Below are positions 48,457 to 56,802 of a DNA stretch of 64,000 nt, in pieces. Source of the DNA: DATFPQ01 sp035264765 (GTDB lineage Bacteria; Actinomycetota; Actinomycetes; Actinomycetales; Angustibacteraceae); assembly GCA_035264765.1 (NCBI GenBank), contig DATFPQ010000202.1, positions 1 to 64,000 of the forward strand, written 5' to 3'. The notes below the pieces were generated by a model. It was not told the origin of the DNA. It worked only from the letters and a program-made list of their open reading frames with translations, and made no database searches. A program made the translations under genes and the position numbers. Every line of letters begins with the position of its first letter. The stretch's first letter is position 1.

Positions 48457-49854
48457 GTGAGTGGCGTCGTGGTCATCGGTGCCGGCATGGCGGGACTGCT
48501 CGCCGCCGCGGCGGCCGGCCTGTCCGGCTCCAGCGTGACGGTCGTGGAGCGGGATGAGCTCGACCTCGAGCAGCCCGGAGCAGACGGCGTCTTGGCGGCC
48601 CAGCCGCGGCGTGGCGTCCCGCAGGGCAACCACCTCCACGTGCTGCTGCACGCAGGGCTCACCGCGATCGAGCAGCTGCTGCCGGGGGTGCGTGCGGAGA
48701 TCCTGGGCGCCGGTGGCGTGCCGGTTGACACCGGTGACCTCGGCTGGCTGGGACCACAGGGTTGGTCACCGACCGGACGTCCGGCGTACGAGGTGGTCTC
48801 GGCCACCCGGCCGCTCGTGGAGGCCGTGGTGCGACGCCGGGTGCTCGGGCTGCCCGGCGTCGACCTGCGCTCGGGTGTCCGGGTGAGCGACGTGCGGCGC
48901 ACCCCGGCGGGGGCGTCCGCACGATGGTCCGTCGCGCTGGCGGACGGCACCGAGCTGCCCGCTGACGTCGTCGTCGACGCCTCGGGCCGCGGCTCGCGGC
49001 TGGGTGCCTGGCTCGCCGGGCTCGGCGTCGGACCTGCCGCCGTCACGGCCGTCGACCCTGGCGTCGGCTACGCCAGCCGGCTCTACGCCCTGCCTGTCGA
49101 CGCGCTGCGCCCGGTGGCCGGCGTCGTGGTGCAGCCGTCGCCGGACAGCCCGTTCGGCGGCACGGCGCTGCCGGTCGAGAACGGGCGCTGGATCGTGGCG
49201 GCCCAAGGCTTCGGCGCGGGCCGGCCGGCCGGCGACCCGGCGTCCATGCTGGATGTGCTGCAGCGCTTGCCGGACCCCGTGCTGACCGACCTGGTTCGCG
49301 CCGCCGAGCCGGTTGGGGACGTGCACGCGTACCGCCGCGCCGGCAACCTCCGGCACCACTACGAGCGGCTGGCCGACTGGCCGGACGGGCTGCTGGCCGT
49401 CGGCGACTCGCTGTGCGCCTTCAACCCCATCTACGGGCAGGGCATCTCGGTCGCCGCGCGGCAGGCGGTGCTGCTCCGCGAGGCGCTGGCCGGTGCCGAC
49501 GGGCGCCCCGCGGACGTCCCCGGCCGTGACCTGCTGCGGCGGCTGCAGCGGGTGGCGGACCTGCCCTGGTCGGTGTCCGCCGGCGCGGATCGCGGCTTCC
49601 CGGCGGCGGAGGACGGGCGGACCCGGCCGCTGGAACGGGGTCTGGGGTGGTGGGCCCAGCAGGTCGGCGTGCTCGCGGCGCACGGCGACTACCGCGCCCA
49701 GGACGCCCTGTCGCGCCTCTACCACCTCGTCGGCTCGCCCGCCGAGCTGCTCGCTCCGGCGCTGGTGGCCGCCGCCGTGCGCGGTCGGGTCGTGGGACTG
49801 CCCCCGGCGGTGCCACGGCCGGCGTTCCCCCTCAGCCCCGCGCGGGCCGGGTAG
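48457..49854 (+). CDS. FAD-dependent oxidoreductase (monooxygenase/epoxidase-like)
   Basis: A 465-residue flavoprotein. N-terminal dinucleotide motif VVVIGAGMAGLLAAAAAGLSGSSVTVVERDEL; middle DVVVDASGRGSRLGAWL; second FAD motif LLAVGDSLCAFNPIYGQGISVAARQAVLL. This resembles aromatic hydroxylases, squalene epoxidase and geranylgeranyl reductase-like enzymes; substrate unknown. The GTG at 48457 has GGAGGGGG upstream. It is divergent from menE, and a link to quinone or isoprenoid chemistry is only positional. Confidence 0.85.
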   Translation: MSGVVVIGAGMAGLLAAAAAGLSGSSVTVVERDELDLEQPGADGVLAAQPRRGVPQGNHLHVLLHAGLTAIEQLLPGVRAEILGAGGVPVDTGDLGWLGPQGWSPTGRPAYEVVSATRPLVEAVVRRRVLGLPGVDLRSGVRVSDVRRTPAGASARWSVALADGTELPADVVVDASGRGSRLGAWLAGLGVGPAAVTAVDPGVGYASRLYALPVDALRPVAGVVVQPSPDSPFGGTALPVENGRWIVAAQGFGAGRPAGDPASMLDVLQRLPDPVLTDLVRAAEPVGDVHAYRRAGNLRHHYERLADWPDGLLAVGDSLCAFNPIYGQGISVAARQAVLLREALAGADGRPADVPGRDLLRRLQRVADLPWSVSAGADRGFPAAEDGRTRPLERGLGWWAQQVGVLAAHGDYRAQDALSRLYHLVGSPAELLAPALVAAAVRGRVVGLPPAVPRPAFPLSPARAG

Positions 49855-49876
49855 GCGGTCGCCCGAGCGGCCCGGG

Positions 49877-50791
49877 TCAGGCTGCCTGGAACGAGCGCTT
49901 GGCCAGCCCCAGGAAGTAGCCGTCCACCGTGGTGGCGACCGGCGCCTCGGGGTCGGTCGCCGCACCGAGCGTCACGAAGAGCGGGGTGAAGTGCTCGACG
50001 GTGGGGTGTGCGTAGGGCATGCCCGGCGCGCGGGTGCGGAAGCTCGCCAGCTCGTCGACGTCGCCGCGCGACAGGGCGTCGGCGGCCCACGCGTCGAACT
50101 CGGCCGACCAGCCGGGCACCCGGTCGGGGTGGTGCCAGTCGACGAACGGCAGCCCGTGCGTCATGAACCCGGATCCGATGACGAGCACGCCTTGGTCCCG
50201 CAACGGGCGCAGCCGCCGGCCGAGCTCGAGCAGCCGGGTGCTGTCGTGGGTCGGGATGCTGAGCTGCAGCACCGGGATGTCCGCGTCGGGGTACATCACC
50301 TTGAGCGGAACCCACGCGCCGTGGTCCAGCCCTCGGGCGCGGTGCTCGTGCACGGTCTCGGTGTCCGGGAGCACCCCGACCACCTGCTGGGCCAGCTCTG
50401 TCGCCTCCGGTGTGTCGTAGCGCATCCGGTAGTACAGCGGCGCGAAGCCGCCGAAGTCGTAGACCAGCTCGGTGCCGGCCAGGGTGCTGCTGATGCTCAG
50501 CGGCGCCGACTCCCAGTGGGCGGAGACGATCAGGATGGCCCTCGGCTTTGGCATCGACCTGGCCCAGCCGTGCAGCTCGCGCATCCAGCCGGCGTCCTCG
50601 AACAGCGGTGGCGCGCCGTGGCTTATGTACAGCGAAGGCAGGGGGCGGTCGTCCGGCGTCCACAACTGTTGCGGGGCCGCGGACTCGGCCGCGGCGGCGC
50701 GCTGCAGGTGGTCCGCGAACGGGTGCGCAGCGGGGACGAGCGCGTCCGCCGCGGCCGTGGTCCCGCCGAGGCTGCTGGGTCGTGGCGTCAT
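49877..50791 (-). CDS. LigB/DODA-type extradiol dioxygenase family protein
   Basis: A 304-residue class III ring-cleaving dioxygenase-like protein (4,5-DOPA dioxygenase/YgiD group). Metal and catalytic His lie in LYISHGAPPLFED, LIVSAHWES, ARGLDHGAWVPLKVMYPDADIPVLQLSI, and IGSGFMTHGLP. The first about 45 residues are a variable extension. It overlaps the DUF2218 gene by ATGA, forming a two-gene unit probably controlled by the inverted repeat at 51164-51215. Confidence 0.9.
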   Translation of the reverse strand: MTPRPSSLGGTTAAADALVPAAHPFADHLQRAAAAESAAPQQLWTPDDRPLPSLYISHGAPPLFEDAGWMRELHGWARSMPKPRAILIVSAHWESAPLSISSTLAGTELVYDFGGFAPLYYRMRYDTPEATELAQQVVGVLPDTETVHEHRARGLDHGAWVPLKVMYPDADIPVLQLSIPTHDSTRLLELGRRLRPLRDQGVLVIGSGFMTHGLPFVDWHHPDRVPGWSAEFDAWAADALSRGDVDELASFRTRAPGMPYAHPTVEHFTPLFVTLGAATDPEAPVATTVDGYFLGLAKRSFQAA

Positions 50792-51105
50792 CGGGCGTCC
50801 GCGGCACTCGTGCCGCGGGTCCAGCGGACGGTCAGCCCGGCCCGTTGGCCGAACCGCTCCAGGTGCCGGCCGAGGACGTCCTCCACGCGCGCGAGACCCT
50901 CGGCGTCCGGCCCCGAGGCGACAAGGGTCAGGACGCCGTCGCCGACCACGACCTGTCCGGTCGTGTCACCGAACGTCGCGGTCGACGTGCCGCCCTCGGT
51001 CGTGAAGGAGATCTTTCGACCGAGGTGCGCGACGAGCTGCTTGGCGTACCGGTCCGGTGCGTCCGTCGCGACGTCGGCGCGCGAGGTGAGCTGGGTGCTG
51101 GTCAT
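50788..51105 (-). CDS. DUF2218 domain protein
   Basis: A 105-residue protein: SRADVATDAPDRYAKQLVAHLGRKISFTTEGGTSTATFGDTTGQVVVGDGVLTLVASG...LARVEDVLGRHLERFGQR. It matches DUF2218, a small family often found in siderophore-uptake or quinone/dioxygenase contexts; function unknown. It is the first gene of a two-gene unit with the extradiol dioxygenase. An inverted repeat of regulator-binding type lies 59 bases upstream. Confidence 0.88.
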   Translation of the reverse strand: MTSTQLTSRADVATDAPDRYAKQLVAHLGRKISFTTEGGTSTATFGDTTGQVVVGDGVLTLVASGPDAEGLARVEDVLGRHLERFGQRAGLTVRWTRGTSAADAR

Positions 51106-51163
51106 CGGGCGACTCCAGGTCTGCCGCGAGCGGCAGGTCGAGGCAAGGGGAACATGGGCTCAT

Positions 51164-51215
51164 TACTTGAACTCTCATGCTTATCGTAGCCGTAAGGTGC
51201 ATGAGACTTCAAGTA
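51164..51215. promoter_or_regulatory. TACTTGAA/TTCAAGTA-type inverted repeat upstream of the DUF2218 unit
   Basis: TACTTGAACTCTCATGC (51164-51180) and GCATGAGACTTCAAGTA (51199-51215) are reverse complements with one mismatch, 18 bases apart, in an AT-rich stretch. The ACTTGAA/TTCAAGT half-sites resemble MarR-type sites near quinone/dioxygenase genes. It could instead be a hairpin leader. The S8 protease gene starts 152 bases to the right, so divergent control is possible. Confidence 0.6.
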
Positions 51216-51366
51216 TTTCCCTAACTCGCTGGGTCTGTTGCCGGTGGCCTCGCGGTATGGACACGCGCGGCCGACGCGCGGATTCTGGCGGAAGCGCCAG
51301 GTCGGCACCTGCTGGACCGCGCCGGACCGGGGTGTACCCGTACGGGCCGCTCCGAAGGGAGGCACC

Positions 51367-54207
51367 GTGATCCGTACGTCCCCAGCGTGGTGGCTGGCGG
51401 TCACCTGTGCGGCCGGGCTGGTGGTCGCGGCGCAGTCCGCGGTGGCGGCACCGCCTCCTTCCGGCGACGGCCTGCCCGCGCGTGCACGCGCGCAGATCGA
51501 GGCGCTCGCGGCCGCCAAGGCCGCGCGTACGCCGGCCGAGGAGAAGGTCGAGAGCCCGCTGCTCACCGCGGCGCAGCAGCAGCGCGGCGAGGCGCCCCCG
51601 GCGGCCCGGCAGATCCGAACCGGCGTGCGGACAGATGAACGAGGGCGTACCCGCGTCGACGTCGAGGGCGCTGTGGGGCCCGTACTGCTGCACCGCATCA
51701 CCGCTCTCGGTGGGGTGGTCCTGCGCAAGGACGCCGAGGCCGGTGTCGTGCACGCCGACCTGCCGCTGTCGGTGGTGCCGACGCTTGCCGCCCTTCCGCA
51801 GGTGCGCCACATCGTCTCGCTGGCGGCAACCCCCCTCTTGGCCGGCAACCCGAGGCCGTCCGGCGCCATCAGGGACGACCGCCTGCGCGGACGCGTGGCT
51901 GAGGCGCTACGGGCCGCCGGGACGCAGCCCCGTGACCCGGGCACGGAGTCTCCGGAGGACCCCCCTGAGGCGGTCAGTGGACCTGTGGTCTCCGAGGGCG
52001 ATGCCGCCCACGGAGCAGATGCCGCACGAGACGGGCTGCGGGTCACCGGGATCGGGGTCACGGTCGGCGTGCTGTCGGACGGCGTCGACTCCTTGGCCAG
52101 ATCCGTTGCCGCCGGCGAGCTTCCGGCTGACGTGCAGGTCCTGCGCGGCGCCGAGGGGATCGGCGACGAGGGCACGGCCATGCTCGAGATCGTGCACGAC
52201 CTCGCGCCCAAGGCGAAGCTGATGTTCGCGACGGCGGACGGAGGTCCCGAGACCTTCGCCGACAACATCCGCGCGCTGCGTGCCGCCGGTGCGGACGTTC
52301 TCGTCGACGACGTCCTGTACCTGGGTGAGTCGTCGTTCCAGGACGGACCGGTCGCGGGCGCCGTCGCCGACGTCACGACCGACGGTGCGCTCTACTTCAG
52401 CTCGGCCGGCAACGACGGCAACGTGGACCATGGGACGTCGGGCAACTACGAGGGCACGTTCCAGTCATCCGGCCAGACCATCGGCAAGTTCGCCGGGGTG
52501 GCGCACGACTTCGACGCGAGCTCGCGGGTCCAGTCGGTCGACCCGCTGAGCGCGAACTCCGCCGGCAATCCCGCGGTCCTGCAGTGGGCCGACGCCTTGG
52601 GCGCCGCCGACGACGACTACGACCTGTACGCGGTCGATGCCGCGGGCGACGTGATGGCCTTCTCGAACACGACGCAGGACGGCGACGACGACCCGCTGGA
52701 GGGGTTCTTCCTTCCCGGGGCGAACGAGCCGCTGCGCCTGGCGGTCACCAAGTTCCGGGGTGCCGACCGCTACCTGCAGCTCACCATGTTCCGCGGCCGG
52801 TTCCGGGCTGCCGACGGACTCCGGCCGTTCGCGACGCCGGGTGCGACGCGTGGGCACGCCGCCGTTCCGGAGGCCTACAGCGTGGCCGCCGCACCGGCGG
52901 CCGGCGCGTTGCCGTTCGCTCTCGAGGAGGGCGATCCGCCGAACCCCAAGGGACCATACCCCGGTGTTTTCAAGGGCAGTCAGGCCGCCGAGCCCTTCAC
53001 CTCGGACGGGCCACGGCGCATGTTCTTCGCCCCGGACGGCGCACAGTTGACGCCGGGAAATCTGTCGGACACCGGCGGCAGCGTCCGCGACAAGCCGGAC
53101 CTGACAGCCGCCGACGGGACGAAGACCTCCGTCCCCGGATTCGAGCAGTTCTTCGGGTCCTCCGCGTCCGCGGCGCACGCCGCGGCCATCGGGGCTCTGG
53201 TGCTCTCGGGTCGTCCGGGGATCTCTGCGGCGCAGGTCCGCGCGGCTCTCACGCAGACGTCGCTCGACGTGGAGGCTGCCGGGCCTGACCGCGTCACCGG
53301 CACCGGGATCGCGATGGCCGGTCCGTTGCTGCAGTCGCTGGCAGCCACCGCCCAGCCCTACGTCGTCGCGGGGACACCGGTCGTGACGACGTCCGCCGAC
53401 GGGGACTCCTTCCTGGAGCCGGGAGAGACGGCGACCCTGAGCGTGCCCGTCACCAACGCCGGCGACGCTACCGCCGACCGGGTGTCGGTGACCGTCACCT
53501 CACCCCTGGAGGGCATGAGCGTGCGGCCCGCGATCGAGTCCTACGGCGCGGTCGAGGCCGGTGCCACCACCGTGCGCACCTACCAGGTGACCCCGTCGAG
53601 AACCACGCCGCTGGGCGCGTTGGCTCTCTTTTCCGTGCGGGTGCGGTTCGACGGCGGGTTCTCGCCGCAGGCTTCGAGCGGGTCGGTCCGGGTGGGCCAG
53701 CCGTCCACCCGCGTGATCAGCTCCGCCTTCTCCGGCCCCAGTCTCGCCATCCCGGACTTCGCGCCGGAAGGGGTCAGCGTCCAGCTGCCGGTGGACGGCG
53801 TCGGGCCGCTGAGCCGGGTCACCTTCTCGATCGACGGCAGTGACTGCACGGCGGCCGACCCGGGTCCTACGTCGGGCGTGCAGCACGGCTACGTCGGTGA
53901 CCTCGTCGGTGCCCTGCGGAGCCCGGACGGCACCGTGGTGACGCTGTTCCAGAGGGTCGGAACGTCGGGTGACAACTTCTGCCAGACGGTGTTCACCGAC
54001 TCCGCCGAACAGTCGATCCAGCGCGTCGGCTTCAAAGACGCGCCCTTCACCGGCAGCTGGCAGCCCACGCAACCCTTGTCCACCTTGGTCGGCCGGGCCG
54101 GTGACGGCCGGTGGACTTTCACGGTGGCGGACGTCGCCCGAACGGACACCGGAGTGCTGCGGGCCGTGTCGCTGCACGTGTCTGGTTACGAGCCGCCCCC
54201 GTCGTGA
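51367..54207 (+). CDS. Secreted S8-type serine protease with C-terminal P domain
   Basis: A 946-residue exported protein. Signal peptide about 1-28, a helical prosegment, then a subtilisin-like domain with Asp in VTVGVLSDGVDSL and Ser in FGSSASAAHAAAIGALVLSG. The usual H-G-T motif reads D-E-G-T-A-M-L-E-I-V-H-D, so a Glu stands where His is expected. An NEW3/CARDB-like beta domain (SFLEPGETATLSVPVTNAGDATADRVSVTV) follows near 680-780, and the end is a proprotein-convertase P domain (GYVGDLVGALRSPDGTVVTLFQRVG...GDGRWTFTVADV). GTG 51367 is preceded by GGGAGG. Confidence 0.9.
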   Translation: MIRTSPAWWLAVTCAAGLVVAAQSAVAAPPPSGDGLPARARAQIEALAAAKAARTPAEEKVESPLLTAAQQQRGEAPPAARQIRTGVRTDERGRTRVDVEGAVGPVLLHRITALGGVVLRKDAEAGVVHADLPLSVVPTLAALPQVRHIVSLAATPLLAGNPRPSGAIRDDRLRGRVAEALRAAGTQPRDPGTESPEDPPEAVSGPVVSEGDAAHGADAARDGLRVTGIGVTVGVLSDGVDSLARSVAAGELPADVQVLRGAEGIGDEGTAMLEIVHDLAPKAKLMFATADGGPETFADNIRALRAAGADVLVDDVLYLGESSFQDGPVAGAVADVTTDGALYFSSAGNDGNVDHGTSGNYEGTFQSSGQTIGKFAGVAHDFDASSRVQSVDPLSANSAGNPAVLQWADALGAADDDYDLYAVDAAGDVMAFSNTTQDGDDDPLEGFFLPGANEPLRLAVTKFRGADRYLQLTMFRGRFRAADGLRPFATPGATRGHAAVPEAYSVAAAPAAGALPFALEEGDPPNPKGPYPGVFKGSQAAEPFTSDGPRRMFFAPDGAQLTPGNLSDTGGSVRDKPDLTAADGTKTSVPGFEQFFGSSASAAHAAAIGALVLSGRPGISAAQVRAALTQTSLDVEAAGPDRVTGTGIAMAGPLLQSLAATAQPYVVAGTPVVTTSADGDSFLEPGETATLSVPVTNAGDATADRVSVTVTSPLEGMSVRPAIESYGAVEAGATTVRTYQVTPSRTTPLGALALFSVRVRFDGGFSPQASSGSVRVGQPSTRVISSAFSGPSLAIPDFAPEGVSVQLPVDGVGPLSRVTFSIDGSDCTAADPGPTSGVQHGYVGDLVGALRSPDGTVVTLFQRVGTSGDNFCQTVFTDSAEQSIQRVGFKDAPFTGSWQPTQPLSTLVGRAGDGRWTFTVADVARTDTGVLRAVSLHVSGYEPPPS

Positions 54208-54226
54208 CCGCTCGCGCCCCGCAGGC

Positions 54227-54259
54227 GGGGGAGGAGCCGGCCCGCGCCGGCCCCTCCCC
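54227..54259. terminator. Hairpin terminator after the S8 protease gene
   Basis: GGGG..GCCGG (54227-54240) pairs with CCGGC..CCCC (54247-54259). It lies 20 bases after the protease stop and 46 bases before the convergent SDR gene end. Confidence 0.65.
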
Positions 54260-54305
54260 ATTGCCGCCGGCAACGGCCCGGCGTCGCTGATGCCCGTGAC
54301 CGGAG

Positions 54306-55199
54306 CTACAGCGGCTGGCCGCCGGTGACGCCGAGCACCTCGGCGGTGACATAGCTGGACTCCTGGGAGGCGAAGAACACGTACGCCGGAGCCAGCTCGG
54401 CCGGCTGCCCGGCACGCCCGAGCGGCGTCTGCTCGCCGAAGGACCCGACCTTCTCCTCGGGCATGGTCGCCGGGATCAGCGGCGTCCAGATCGGCCCGGG
54501 CGCGACGGCGTTCACCCGGATGCCGCGATCGGCAAGCATCTGGCCCAGGCCCTTGGTGAAGTTGACGATGCCGGCCTTGGTCGTCGCGTAGTCGAGCAGC
54601 TCCGGTGAGGGCTGGGACGCCTGGATCGACGCGGTGTTGATGATGCTGGCCCCCGACTTCATGTGCGGCAGGGACTTCTTGGACAGCCAGAACATCGCGT
54701 AGAGGTTCGTCTTCAGCACTCGGTCGAACTGCTCGGTCGTGATGTCCTCGATGCCGCCGGGCTGGGCCATCTGGTAGGCGGCGTTGTTCACGAGGACGTC
54801 GATGCGCCCGAACTCCTCCACCGCACGGTCGACGACCTGCTGGCACTGCGCCTCGTCTCGCAGGTCGCCTGGCACGGTCACGGCGGTCCGTCCGGCCTCC
54901 TTGACGAGCCGCGCGGTCTCCTGTGCGTCGTCCTCCTCCTCGGGCAGGTACGAGATGAGGACGTCGGCGCCCTCCCGGGCGAACGCGATGGCCACGGCCC
55001 GGCCGATGCCGGAGTCGCCGCCGGTGATGACGGCCTTCTTGCCCTCGAGCCTGCCGCTGCCGCGGTAGGACTTCTCGCCGTGGTCGGGCTCGTCCCCCAT
55101 CGACCCCGTGCTGCCGGGGTGATCGAGCTGCTCGCCCTCGGCGTCCGGCTGGTCGTGCTGGTCCTTGGGGTCCTGCGGGGTGTACTGGTCGTTCGACAT
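54306..55199 (-). CDS. SDR family oxidoreductase (YdaD/YhxC general-stress type)
   Basis: A 297-residue short-chain dehydrogenase. About 45 polar N-terminal residues (YTPQDPKDQHDQPDAEGEQLDHPGSTGSMGDEPDHGEKSYRG) are typical of stress-induced glucose/ribitol-dehydrogenase-like SDRs. The cofactor motif is VITGGDSGIGRAVAIAFAREGADVLISY, then NNAAYQ, catalytic Ser in INTASIQAS, and Y-x-x-x-K in LDYATTKAG. Substrate unknown. Preceded by a GGAAGG ribosome-binding site. Confidence 0.92.
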   Translation of the reverse strand: MSNDQYTPQDPKDQHDQPDAEGEQLDHPGSTGSMGDEPDHGEKSYRGSGRLEGKKAVITGGDSGIGRAVAIAFAREGADVLISYLPEEEDDAQETARLVKEAGRTAVTVPGDLRDEAQCQQVVDRAVEEFGRIDVLVNNAAYQMAQPGGIEDITTEQFDRVLKTNLYAMFWLSKKSLPHMKSGASIINTASIQASQPSPELLDYATTKAGIVNFTKGLGQMLADRGIRVNAVAPGPIWTPLIPATMPEEKVGSFGEQTPLGRAGQPAELAPAYVFFASQESSYVTAEVLGVTGGQPL

Positions 55200-55401
55200 G
55201 CGGCCTTCCTCGGTCCGTGGTTTCGGCGTGCCCCATTTCGCCCTGTCTGGGGCCGGGGGTAACGAGTGAACCCGTGATCGCGAGTACCGGCCACCGGAGG
55301 GGAGCGAGTACGCGCGACCACCTGGTCTGTCAGGCCGCCGGAGCAGATCGGCTGAGGGCAGACGACGAAGGGCGGCGTCTGGCAACGGGGACACGCCCAG
55401 G

Positions 55402-55833
55402 TCAGAGCCGGCGAGTCGTCCCCTCGTCGGCCTCGCCCCCGAAGTACCGGTTGAGCACCTCCTGGAACACCGGCTCGTCGGGGGCGGCCCGACCGAACAG
55501 GGTCATCGAGGACTGCAGCTTCTGGGCGTCGACCGGCCCGAAGATCTCGGCGGCGTCGGACCCGTCCAGGTCGGTGAGGGCGCGCGCGGACTCCACCAGC
55601 CGCGACCCCAGGACCGAGTGCCCCAGGTAGGCGCGGGCCTCGGGCAGCCCGGAGATCCCGAAGTGCTGAGCCGTCGCGCTGCGTCCGAGGCCGGAGACCT
55701 GTGGGAACACGAACCACATCCAGTGGGTGCGCTTGCGGCCGTTCCGGAGCTCGTGCAGCGCCGACGCATACGTGCCCCCGGCGTCCTGGGCCGCCACGAA
55801 GCGCTGCAGGTCGAAGGGGTCGTCCACACGCAC
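55402..55833 (-). CDS. DUF1810 family protein
   Basis: A 143-residue protein with the family hallmark FDLQRFVAAQDAGGTYASALHELRNGRKRTHWMWFVFPQVSGLGRSATAQHFGISGLPEARAYLGHSVLGSRLVE (W-M-W-F-x-F-P-Q). The family is calpastatin-like by old annotation, but its function is unknown. GTG start 55833. Monocistronic or co-transcribed with the LLM gene 45 bases upstream. Confidence 0.9.
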   Translation of the reverse strand: MRVDDPFDLQRFVAAQDAGGTYASALHELRNGRKRTHWMWFVFPQVSGLGRSATAQHFGISGLPEARAYLGHSVLGSRLVESARALTDLDGSDAAEIFGPVDAQKLQSSMTLFGRAAPDEPVFQEVLNRYFGGEADEGTTRRL

Positions 55834-55878
55834 ACGGTGCCGCAGCGCCGAGCATCGGCAACCCGGAGCAGGTCAGCC

Positions 55879-56727
55879 CTACAGCGCGAGGGCGCGAGCG
55901 AGGTGCCGGTACTCCTCGAAGACGTCCGCGTCGGGCTGCATCAACAGCTGCACGGCCACGTGATCGGCACCGGACTCGAAGTGCTGCGCCAACGCGGCTG
56001 CGACGTCCTTGTCGTCGCCGTGCGCCACCAGGGCGTCGATAAGCGCGTCGCTGCCGGGCGCGGCGATGTCCGCGTCGCTCCATCCCAGGCGCCGCAGGTT
56101 CGAGGTGTAGTTGGACAGGTGCAGGTAGGGGTCCGCGACCCGTGACCTCGCCAGGGCACGAGCCCGCGCCGGGTCGCGGTCCAGGACGACCTTGTGCTCA
56201 GGAGCGAGCACCCGGTCCTCCCCCAGGAGAGCTCGAGCGGAACGAGTGTGCTCGGCTGTGACGAGGTAGGGGTGAGCGCCGGCGGCCTGCTGGGCGGCCA
56301 GCCGGAGCACCTTCGGTCCGAGTGCCGCGAGGACGAGGCCGTCGGCGGGTACCCCACTGCTGTGCAGCGTGGCCACATAGCTCTCGAGCGTCTCGTACGG
56401 CGACCGGTACTCGCGCGTCGCCTCGGGGTGGCCGATGCCGACCCCGAGCAGGAACCGGCCGGGATGGGCCGCGTCGAGGCGGGCCCAGGCCGCAGCGGTC
56501 TGCCGCGCGTCGCTGGCCCACACGTTGACGATCCCGGTGGCCACGGTGAGCGTGGTCGTCGCCGCCAGCAGCGGGTCGACGTCGCGCAGATCACCGGCCG
56601 GTGAGCCGCCCAGCCACACCGTGCCGAAGCCCAGTCCTTCCAGGTGAGTGGCGAGGTCCGGTGTAACGTCGTCGGCCCGGCGCCAGACGCCGAACCTCCC
56701 GAGGTGGTCCCGAGCTCTCGCGGCCAT
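55879..56727 (-). CDS. LLM-class F420-dependent oxidoreductase
   Basis: A 282-residue luciferase-like barrel protein: FGVWRRADDVTPDLATHLEGLGFGTVWLGGSPAGDL, TTTLTVATGIVNVWASDARQTAAAWARLDAAHPGRFLLGVGIGHPE, and AHPYLVTAEHTRSARALLGEDRVLAPEHKVVLD. This matches the actinobacterial F420-dependent group (TIGR03620 as I recall). Substrate unknown. It is one of three likely F420 enzymes in the window, indicating that the organism makes F420. Confidence 0.9.
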   Translation of the reverse strand: MAARARDHLGRFGVWRRADDVTPDLATHLEGLGFGTVWLGGSPAGDLRDVDPLLAATTTLTVATGIVNVWASDARQTAAAWARLDAAHPGRFLLGVGIGHPEATREYRSPYETLESYVATLHSSGVPADGLVLAALGPKVLRLAAQQAAGAHPYLVTAEHTRSARALLGEDRVLAPEHKVVLDRDPARARALARSRVADPYLHLSNYTSNLRRLGWSDADIAAPGSDALIDALVAHGDDKDVAAALAQHFESGADHVAVQLLMQPDADVFEEYRHLARALAL

Positions 56728-56802
56728 GACCGTCCTCCAGCTGTCGCGTTCGGTGGGGTGCCTGGCGTCGGATGGCTCCGACCGCGGGTGGATCCCGGGA
56801 TC

